A DNA stretch of 9,508 bases from JBLHKE01 sp047619485. Its GTDB lineage: Bacteria; Verrucomicrobiota; Verrucomicrobiia; Verrucomicrobiales; DEV007. Under the pieces are notes generated by a model, which worked only from the letters and a program-made list of their open reading frames with translations, made no database searches and had not been told where the DNA came from. A program made the translations under genes and the position numbers. Location of the stretch: positions 1 to 9,508 of the forward strand of contig JBLHKE010000274.1 in NCBI GenBank assembly GCA_047619485.1. Direction: 5' to 3'. This document shows positions 1-5,240 of the stretch, piece after piece. Positions within the stretch are counted from its first letter, which is position 1. Each line of letters begins with the position of its first letter.

Positions 1-149
1 GCACGAAGTCCGAGCACGATGGGCTTCGATTTTGGAATCGAAGCTACGCCTGACCGATTGCTGGATTTCAATACTTTCGGCCTGGACACGAAAAAATGGG
101 ATCAACTCCGTCGTGGAGCGCCCTTAAGTGAGTGTCATTCGAGCAGCCT
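1..149 (+). repeat. Dispersed ~150 bp repeat, copy A
   Basis: This stretch aligns along its whole length with 4759-4907, and in inverted orientation with 4639-4746. Shared blocks include GCACGAAG-CCGAGCACGA at the left end, a palindromic core CTTCGATT-TTGG-AATCGAAG (24-43), CTGACCG (50-56), CTGG-TTTCAA (61-70), and near the right end GCCC-TAA followed by a TAG/GAG-G-CATTC block (120-140). Substitutions and small indels are spread throughout, so the copies are old or mobilised in trans. No open frame is shared between copies, so it is non-coding. It may begin left of the window. It ends about 36 bp before the first gene and so forms that gene's upstream region. Family and mechanism are not recognised; a REP- or MITE-like element is the simplest reading. 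Confidence 0.75.
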
Positions 150-176
150 TTGTGTTTTTGGCTCGGAATTCCAGAT

Positions 177-180
177 GAGG
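177..180 (+). promoter_or_regulatory. Ribosome binding site deciding the start of the TctC-TctB fusion gene
   Basis: GAGG lies 5 nt before the ATG at 186. The longer open frame from 132 has no such site, and its first codons lie inside the end of the dispersed repeat. Starting at 186 also places a clean lipoprotein signal peptide at the N-terminus, so 186 is preferred. Confidence 0.6.
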
Positions 181-185
181 TGCCT

Positions 186-1511
186 ATGGTTCGTTTCACG
201 ATGATTTCACCACGATTACCGATAGCGATCTGCTTCTTCGTATCGGCGTTTTTTCTTATTTCTTGTGGAGAGGATGCCGTCTCGAACACTGATGAGTTTC
301 CGCGCAAACCAATCAAGATTGTCGTCCCGTTTGGTCCTGGTGGCGATAGCGATACGTTCGCGCGCATCATGCAAAAGGCCATTCGCGATCATGATCTACT
401 GCCTCAACCGCTGGTAATCCTCAATGTCCCTGGTGCGGGCGGCACGATCGGAAGCCGGCGTGTCCGTGATGCGGCGCCCGACGGCTACACGATTCTCAAC
501 CTGCACGAGGGCATTCTCACCTCGAAATATGCGGGGCGGGTTTCATATGGTCCTGAGGCGTTCCAACCCATCGCGGCCACCGCGATGTCGAACCTGGTAA
601 TATGCGTGCGCGAAGATTCGCCCCACAAGGATCTGCGTGACTTGCTCAAGGCGGCCGCCGAGAAACCCGACTTGATCCTGTTTGGAATGGCGCAGGGCAC
701 GCCGACGCACTTCGCGGGACGCAGGTTGGAAAAAGCCGGGGCAGGCGTGCAGTTCCGCATGGTTGACAGTGGCGGTGGTTCGAAGCGCCGCAATGATCTC
801 GTCGGCAAGCACATCGACGCCACGCCGTTTTCGCTAGCCGAATACATCGGATTCGAAGGCGGTGGGGTGCGCGCGATCGCCTACCTGGCTGCAGAGCGTC
901 ATCCGGAGTTGCCCGAAGTGCCAACTGCGCTGGAGTTTGGCTACGCGGTGGTAATGCCGCACGTGCACTATTGGTGGGCTCCGAAGTCGACACCAGACGA
1001 GGCGGTGGAACGCATCGCCGACGTCTTGGAGGCGGCGATGGAAACGGAATACATGCGTGGTAAACTTGCTGAGACAAAGACCGAAGCGCTGTTCCTCCGT
1101 GGTGCGGAGCTCGAGGCGCACTTAGCAGATCGGGAAGGGGAGTTCCAAGACGTCGCACTGGTGAATTACCAAGGTCTACCGAACCTGGTTGTGCCGATTC
1201 TAGTGATCGTCATCGCACTGGGCACCTCGATTGGGATTCGCGGGTTCATTGGCAGGGGCGCAGTGGAAAAAACGCCAGCGGTGTGGCGACATGGCGTGCT
1301 TAGCTGCGCGGTGCTCGCCGTCTACGTTGTCTCGATGCAGGTATTTGGCATTCCGTATCTATTCGCCACGATGGCGTTCGTCCCTGCCCTGGCGGTCGTC
1401 GTCGGCGCGCGTTCGATGCAATCGGTCGCCAGAGTCACCGTCCTTGGCATCGCTCTTGCCTGCGGATGCTTTTTCATCTTCACCAAGGTTCTGGTCATTG
1501 ATCTCCCTTAG
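186..1511 (+). CDS. TctC-TctB fusion: lipoprotein solute-binding protein of a tripartite tricarboxylate transporter joined to a TctB-like membrane subunit
   Basis: The 441-residue product combines two subunits that are normally separate. Residues 1-26 form a lipoprotein signal peptide (hydrophobic AICFFVSAFFLIS ending in lipobox LISC, lipidated Cys27). Residues ~40-325 are a TctC/Bug-type periplasmic binding protein, shown by IKIVVPFGPGGDSDTFAR (~42-60) and NVPGAGGTIGSRR...APDGYTIL (~79-105), the two family signatures that line the carboxylate pocket. Residues ~330-441 contain about four hydrophobic helices and end in FTKVLVIDLP, resembling the C-terminal end of TctB. The usual first TctB helix seems absent, which would leave the fusion point on the periplasmic side, consistent with the binding domain. 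The role is to capture a small organic acid and deliver it to TctA, encoded next. Substrate cannot be predicted. The stop codon TAG is half target, half inserted element (1509-1511). Confident for TctC, fairly confident for TctB. Confidence 0.85.
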   Translation: MVRFTMISPRLPIAICFFVSAFFLISCGEDAVSNTDEFPRKPIKIVVPFGPGGDSDTFARIMQKAIRDHDLLPQPLVILNVPGAGGTIGSRRVRDAAPDGYTILNLHEGILTSKYAGRVSYGPEAFQPIAATAMSNLVICVREDSPHKDLRDLLKAAAEKPDLILFGMAQGTPTHFAGRRLEKAGAGVQFRMVDSGGGSKRRNDLVGKHIDATPFSLAEYIGFEGGGVRAIAYLAAERHPELPEVPTALEFGYAVVMPHVHYWWAPKSTPDEAVERIADVLEAAMETEYMRGKLAETKTEALFLRGAELEAHLADREGEFQDVALVNYQGLPNLVVPILVIVIALGTSIGIRGFIGRGAVEKTPAVWRHGVLSCAVLAVYVVSMQVFGIPYLFATMAFVPALAVVVGARSMQSVARVTVLGIALACGCFFIFTKVLVIDLP

Positions 1512-1670
1512 GGCATGTTCGAAAATAACTTGGCCATATCTGCTTGCTCTTGAACCTCCCACCAGCGTTGAAATTCCCTTCAAGTAGTCCACTACATAAA
1601 GCAAATTCTGCCTTGCTGGTAGGCCCAATAGCTGCCCAGCTATTGGCCAACTTATTTCCGAACAAGCCCC
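1511..1670. mobile_element. MITE-like element with 26 bp terminal inverted repeats, between the fusion gene and tctA
   Basis: The left end (1511-1536, GGGCATGTTCGAAAATAACT then TGGCCA) matches the reverse complement of the right end (1644-1669) at 23 of 26 positions. The interior (~107 bp) has no credible gene, and the whole element is ~160 bp, typical of a miniature inverted-repeat element moved by a transposase encoded elsewhere. TA dinucleotides flank both sides (1509-1510 and 1671-1672) and could be a 2 bp target duplication; the outermost base is ambiguous because the right end carries an extra C. Removing the element together with one TA joins CCT-TAA-TATTCCG-ATG, an intact stop and a tight gene junction. 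Transcribed with the operon, the ends would pair into a long hairpin. I do not recognise the parent insertion sequence. Confidence 0.8.
1625..1646. repeat. Perfect 10 bp inverted repeat inside the MITE
   Basis: CCAATAGCTG and CAGCTATTGG are perfect inverted arms separated by CC. The palindrome overlaps the inner end of the right terminal repeat. No T-run follows, so it is unlikely to be an intrinsic terminator. It may help fold the element or serve as a binding site for the enzyme that moves it. A weaker inner pair, CCACCAGC (1560-1567) and GCTGGTAGG (1615-1623), adds to the self-complementarity. Confidence 0.7.
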
Positions 1671-1680
1671 TAATATTCCG

Positions 1681-3141
1681 ATGATCTTCGAAGTTCTCTC
1701 TCAACCGAGCCTCGTGGCACTCATCTTGCTCGGCACGGCACTCGGGATTGCAGTTGGAGCGATTCCAGGGCTGACAGGGGCGATGTTGATCTCGCTTTCA
1801 CTTCCCCTGACCTTCAGCATGGACGGCCAGAGCGCACTCGCATTTCTCGTCGCGATGTATGTCGGCTCGGTCAGTGGCGGGTTGATCACAGCAACGCTGC
1901 TGCGCATGCCGGGCACCCCGGCTTCGATCATTACCACGCTCGACGGATATCCGATGGCGCAATCCGGGCGTGCTGGGCGGGCGCTCGGTCTCGGTATTGG
2001 CGCGTCGTTTATCGGTGGCATTCTCTCGTGGGTCGCGCTCGCGCTGGTAGCAAAACCGATCGCGGAGCTATCGACAGCGCTCGGGCCGTGGGAGTTTTTT
2101 GCGCTGGTGCTCATGTCGCTGGTTCTAGTGGCCGGTGTGAGCGGCAAGTCTTTGCCACGTGGTGCTCTGTCGTGTTCATTGGGAATCCTCTGCGCTCTTC
2201 CCGGAACGGCTCCGGGCAGTGGGGAGTTGAGGCTCACCTTTGGCCTCAGCGCGATGGACGACGGGTTCAAGTTGCTGCCCGTCCTCATAGGTTTATTCGC
2301 GCTGAGCAGCGTGTTTGCAACGCCTCCAAAAAGTGCGTTGGAACAGGGGAAGGTGGAGGGGGGCATCGTGCTCAAGTTGCGCGAGTGGCGGATTCATTGG
2401 CTCAACCTTCTGCGCTCTGCGACGATTGGGACAGTGGTGGGGATTCTCCCGGGCATCGGTGCAAACATCGGTTCCCTAATCGCCTACTCGACGGCACGCG
2501 CGACATCCAAGACCCCGGAAGCGTTCGGCACCGGTTGCGAGGAGGGCATCGTCGCCTCCGAGTCAGCCAACAATGCAACCGTCGGCGGCGCGCTGGTCCC
2601 TTTGATCGCTCTCGGCATTCCGGGCAGCGTGATCGATGCCATTTTGTTAGGTGCGTTTGTCATCCACGGCCTCCAACCTGGACCAATGCTGTTCACCAAC
2701 GAACCAAAGATCGTAGGCACTATTATTTCGTCCTACCTGTGGGCAAATGTAGCGATGGTCGTCATGATGTTTTTGAGCGCCCGCTGGATCTCTAAACTCG
2801 CCCGCGTCAAACATCACACCCTGATCCCCATCGTCGCGGCGTTCTGCGTACTCGGATCGTTCGCTCTGGCGAATCGATTCTTTGATGTCTGGGTGATGAT
2901 CGGCTTCGGCATTGCAGGCTGTCTACTTGAGCGCAGGCGGATCCCTCTGGCGCCATTCGTCATCGGATTCGTGCTAACTCCGCTGGGTGAGGAATCGATG
3001 GTCGCGGCGCTGATGAGCTCCGGTGGTAGTTGGCTGCCACTGTTCACGCGCCCGATGTCGCTGAGTTTCTTGGTGCTCGCTGGCTTGCTTTTGTTCTGGT
3101 CGCTGCGCCAACACCGTGCGATCTCTCCCGATTCCGAATGA
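1681..3141 (+). CDS. tctA: Tripartite tricarboxylate transporter permease, TctA family
   Basis: The 486-residue integral inner-membrane protein is close to the usual ~500 for TctA and is hydrophobic throughout, with about 11-12 helices. It carries the two internally related halves typical of the family: GAIPGLTGAMLISLSLPLTF...GGLITATLLRMPGTPASIITTLDGYPMAQSGRAGRALG (from ~26 to 105, given here with a gap) and GILPGIGANIGSLIAYSTAR...ESANNATVGGALVPLIALGIPGS (~254-320). The paired G-x-x-PG motifs are the transport core. It should translocate an organic acid supplied by the upstream TctC-TctB fusion, using an ion gradient. No Shine-Dalgarno is visible before the ATG: the upstream bases TAATATTCCG are the remnant of the junction interrupted by the MITE. 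Its stop overlaps the sulfatase start by ATGA, implying translational coupling. Confidence 0.93.
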   Translation: MIFEVLSQPSLVALILLGTALGIAVGAIPGLTGAMLISLSLPLTFSMDGQSALAFLVAMYVGSVSGGLITATLLRMPGTPASIITTLDGYPMAQSGRAGRALGLGIGASFIGGILSWVALALVAKPIAELSTALGPWEFFALVLMSLVLVAGVSGKSLPRGALSCSLGILCALPGTAPGSGELRLTFGLSAMDDGFKLLPVLIGLFALSSVFATPPKSALEQGKVEGGIVLKLREWRIHWLNLLRSATIGTVVGILPGIGANIGSLIAYSTARATSKTPEAFGTGCEEGIVASESANNATVGGALVPLIALGIPGSVIDAILLGAFVIHGLQPGPMLFTNEPKIVGTIISSYLWANVAMVVMMFLSARWISKLARVKHHTLIPIVAAFCVLGSFALANRFFDVWVMIGFGIAGCLLERRRIPLAPFVIGFVLTPLGEESMVAALMSSGGSWLPLFTRPMSLSFLVLAGLLLFWSLRQHRAISPDSE

Positions 3142-4547
3142 CTCAAAAACGACCACCTAACATCCTCTGGTACTGCACCGACCAGCAACGCTTCGACACC
3201 ATCGGCGCCCTCGGCAACCCGCACGTGTCCACCCCAACGATCGACTCCCTCGTCGAGGGCGGTACCGCCTTCACCCACACCTATTGCCAGAGCCCGATCT
3301 GCACCCCGAGCCGCACCAGTTTCATGACGGGTCTCTACCCGACGCGCGCGCACAGCACTCGCAACGGCAATGATACTTTCGAGGGGCATCCTCCGCTGAT
3401 CAGTAAGCTGGTGGCGGAGGCGGGCTACCATTGCGGGCTCATCGGAAAATTCCACCTGCAGAGTTCAGGTAAACGCACCGAACCGCGGCTCGACGATGGG
3501 TTTTCGTTTTGGAAATTCAGCCACGCACCGCGCGATGATTGGAAAGAAGGGCACGATTACGCAGACTGGGTGAAAGAAAAAGGCGGTGATCTCGACGCGA
3601 TGCGCGAGAGCGAGGAACGCGTGCCGGCAGAGTTCCACCAGACCACCTGGGCGACCGAGCGCGCCTTGGAATTCCTAACGGAGGCGGAGTCGATCGATAA
3701 GCCTTGGATGCTCAACATCAATCCCTACGATCCGCATCCACCATTCATTCCGCCAAAGGAATACGCCGACAAATTCGACGCTGAGGCGATGCCTGGGCCA
3801 TATTTTCGAGAATCCGATATCGCCGCGCAGGCGAAGCTTGCGCCGGTCGATTTCCAGACCGAGGCGCTGACTCCAGAAGAGCGCGGGGCGAAGAAAATCC
3901 AAGCGCTCTACTACGCGATGATCTCCCTCATCGATGACCAGTTGGCGCGCATTATCCAACGCCTCGACGAAACCGGCCAGCGCGACAACACCGTCATTAT
4001 ATTCACCAGCGACCACGGTGAGTCATTGGGCGACCACGGGCTGCTGTTCAAAGGCTGCCGATTCTACGACGGTCTCGTCCGAGTGCCGTTGATCTTTAAC
4101 TGCCCGGGCAGCATCGAAAGCGGAGTGCGCAGTGACGCCCTAGTAGAGTTGCTCGACATGAGTGCAACCATCTTGGACATCGCCGGCGTGGAGTTGCCGG
4201 AGTATTTCCAAGGCGAGAGCCTGCGGCCAATCCTCAATGGCCAGGCGTCGGCCGACCATCATCGCGACAGCATTCGGTCGGAGTACTTTGACGCGCTCGA
4301 CAAGGAGTTTTGCAATGGCAACGCCTCATTCGCGACCATGTATCGCACGCGTCGTTACAAGCTAGTCGTCTACCACCGCAACAAGCTCGGTGAATTATTC
4401 GACCTTGAGAAGGATCCCCACGAATTCGAGAACCTGTGGGATGACCCAGCTTCTTCCGAAATAAAGAATCGCCTCATCCTCGAAAGCTTCAACGACCACG
4501 TCATGAAGACCACCGATGTCGGCAGCCGACGCATCGCGCCGATGTAG
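3138..4547 (+). CDS. Cys-type (formylglycine) sulfatase, predicted cytoplasmic
   Basis: The 469-residue protein hydrolyses sulfate esters. The start chosen is the ATG of the ATGA overlap with tctA; a longer reading from 3030 would run inside tctA and is rejected. The N-terminus PPNILWYCTDQQRFDTIGALGN supplies metal ligand Asp15. CTPSR at residues 55-59 is the C-x-P-S-R motif whose Cys55 is converted to formylglycine by a maturase not seen here. Other family residues are visible: GKFH (Lys104, His106), DPHPPF (His200), TSDHGESLGDHG (Asp292, His293) and FKG (Lys305). No signal peptide is present, unlike many sulfatases of PVC bacteria that act on polysaccharides outside the cell. Cotranscription with a carboxylate importer suggests a small sulfated organic acid or related compound as substrate. 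Phosphonate or phosphodiester hydrolases of the same fold are an alternative, so the precise substrate is open. Confidence 0.93.
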   Translation: MTQKRPPNILWYCTDQQRFDTIGALGNPHVSTPTIDSLVEGGTAFTHTYCQSPICTPSRTSFMTGLYPTRAHSTRNGNDTFEGHPPLISKLVAEAGYHCGLIGKFHLQSSGKRTEPRLDDGFSFWKFSHAPRDDWKEGHDYADWVKEKGGDLDAMRESEERVPAEFHQTTWATERALEFLTEAESIDKPWMLNINPYDPHPPFIPPKEYADKFDAEAMPGPYFRESDIAAQAKLAPVDFQTEALTPEERGAKKIQALYYAMISLIDDQLARIIQRLDETGQRDNTVIIFTSDHGESLGDHGLLFKGCRFYDGLVRVPLIFNCPGSIESGVRSDALVELLDMSATILDIAGVELPEYFQGESLRPILNGQASADHHRDSIRSEYFDALDKEFCNGNASFATMYRTRRYKLVVYHRNKLGELFDLEKDPHEFENLWDDPASSEIKNRLILESFNDHVMKTTDVGSRRIAPM

Positions 4548-4630
4548 ATCGGTGAGATGCTCTGGTGTATCCATCCGTTCCTCCTGACCGGGTTCCCTCC
4601 GAGTGCCGACGCTACTTGATCAACGATGGT

Positions 4631-4670
4631 GCCCTTAAGGGGCAAGCGAGAATGGCACTAGCTTAAGGGC
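4631..4670. repeat. GCCCTTAAG inverted repeat at the outer end of repeat copy C
   Basis: GCCCTTAAG (4631-4639) and CTTAAGGGC (4662-4670) are perfect 9 bp inverted arms with 22 bases between. The second arm belongs to the dispersed repeat (copy A has GCCCTTAAG at 120-128). No T-run follows on either strand, so a terminator for the sulfatase operon is possible but not supported. Confidence 0.6.
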
Positions 4671-4746
4671 CGTGATGGGCTTCCGGAGGCGGTCGGAAGG
4701 TCCAGTCGCCGCAGGCGATGGCGTAACTTCGATTTCAAAATCGAAG
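4639..4746 (-). repeat. Dispersed repeat, copy C (inverted, internally deleted)
   Basis: Read on the minus strand, this copy starts with the palindromic core (CTTCGATTTTGAAATCGAAG), then GTTACGCC, a CTGG-CTTCC block, GCCTCCGG, and ends with GCCCTTAAGCTAGTGCCATTC, matching copies A and B in the same order. About 30 bp present in A and B between GCCTCCGG and GCCCTTAAG is missing. It lacks the GCACGAAG-CCGAGCACGA left end. It abuts copy B head to head. Confidence 0.7.
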
Positions 4747-4804
4747 AGCAGTGCCTAAGCACGAAGGCCGAGCACGACGGGCTTCGTTTTGAAATCGAAG
4801 TTAC
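4723..4804. repeat. 24 bp inverted repeat formed by the cores of copies B and C
   Basis: GTAACTTCGATTTCAAAATC-GAAG (4723-4746) is the reverse complement of 4782-4804 except for one missing base. Each arm is itself nearly palindromic: 4727-4746 is a perfect 9+2+9 palindrome. The DNA or RNA could therefore form either two small hairpins or one large stem with a 35-base loop. Its position after the sulfatase stop makes it a candidate RNA 3'-end stabiliser, but it has no T-run. Confidence 0.75.
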
Positions 4805-4907
4805 CCCTGACCGGCTACTGGCTTTCAAGGCCTCCGGCTTGGGCATTGGAAAATAGAGATCAGCACACCGACGCTTGCCCATAAACTAGCACCATTCCGG
4901 CTAGCCC
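4759..4907 (+). repeat. Dispersed repeat, copy B
   Basis: This 149 bp copy is the same length and orientation as copy A at 1-149 and matches it from GCACGAAG at the left to a CATTC-G-GC block at the right. By eye, identity is high in the first ~65 bp and lower afterwards. Its right end, GCCC-ATAAACTAGCACCATTCCGGCTAGCCC, matches the end of copy C (GCCC-TTAAGCTAGTGCCATTCTCGCTTGCCC), which defines the boundary. It may extend a little left of 4759. Confidence 0.75.
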
Positions 4908-5160
4908 GAACTGCGGCAGATCACCACAAGGTAACCCGGTCACCCTCAATGTCCCGGGTGCCGTCCGAGTTCTTGGACATTATGGGGCTCTTTCAGCCTT
5001 CGCCCCCATCAGAAGATGGAACAAGTCCCTTCATGGTACCCGTGATGAAAGATAATCCCTTTCCTACTAAACTTTAGATGATAGATTTTTGCGTTTGCGG
5101 GCAGTAAACAGGTGAATGGAAATCATCATCCCCACTCCGGCGCTTCTGGCGTCGTTTAGA
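4908..5160. other. Non-coding spacer without identified function
   Basis: No credible gene is seen on either strand. Only weak structure is visible: ACCCGG/CCGGGT arms at 4934-4959 with a 14-base gap, and an imperfect GTCC...GGAC pair at 4963-4978. Neither is followed by a T-run. A short frame ending at a TAA near 5054 has no recognisable start or homology. The segment from about 5050 becomes AT-rich, as expected upstream of a promoter. Confidence 0.5.
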
Positions 5161-5190
5161 TTGACCACACTGGCCAAAAGCGTGATTAAT
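5161..5190 (+). promoter_or_regulatory. Possible sigma-70 promoter for the cytochrome/DUF1552 operon
   Basis: TTGACC (5161-5166, five of six matches to the -35 consensus) is followed after 18 bases by ATTAAT (5185-5190, four of six matches to the -10). This would give a leader of about 45 bases before the ATG at 5241. It is the best match I see in this spacer, but PVC promoters are poorly defined and chance matches are common. Confidence 0.3.
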
Positions 5191-5240
5191 CCGCTGGATA
5201 GAGGCGATGACGGCCTGTGCGCCGAAAGGTGTCATCTGCC

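Noticed and set aside
132..185. N-terminal extension of the TctC-TctB gene from an ATG at 132
   Set aside because: The extra 18 residues lie partly in the repeat, lack a ribosome binding site and would bury the lipoprotein signal; the ATG at 186 has GAGG at the right spacing.
19..204. Small plus-strand frame of 61 residues at the left edge
   Set aside because: It runs through the non-coding repeat and into the next gene, has no supporting motif, and the other repeat copies do not keep the frame.
646..1158. Long minus-strand frame of 170 residues under the TctC domain
   Set aside because: It is arginine- and proline-rich shadow sequence opposite a well-supported gene.
3030..3137. Longer sulfatase start at 3030, adding a hydrophobic stretch that could be mistaken for a signal peptide
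   Set aside because: The extension is the out-of-frame reading of the tctA end; the ATGA overlap at 3138 gives the conserved N-terminus directly.
4631..4670. Intrinsic terminator for the sulfatase operon
   Set aside because: The inverted arms are good but the loop is 22 bases and no T-run follows on either strand; the right arm belongs to the dispersed repeat.
4658..4882. Minus-strand frame of 74 residues across the inverted repeat pair
   Set aside because: It spans two repeat copies in opposite orientation, so its sequence is an accident of their arrangement.
4631..4907. CRISPR array
   Set aside because: Only two diverged copies in opposite orientation, no regular spacers and no cas genes.
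4939..5055. Short open stretch between repeat B and the promoter region that could be a gene remnant
   Set aside because: No start codon, ribosome site or recognisable family; the length is within chance for this composition.
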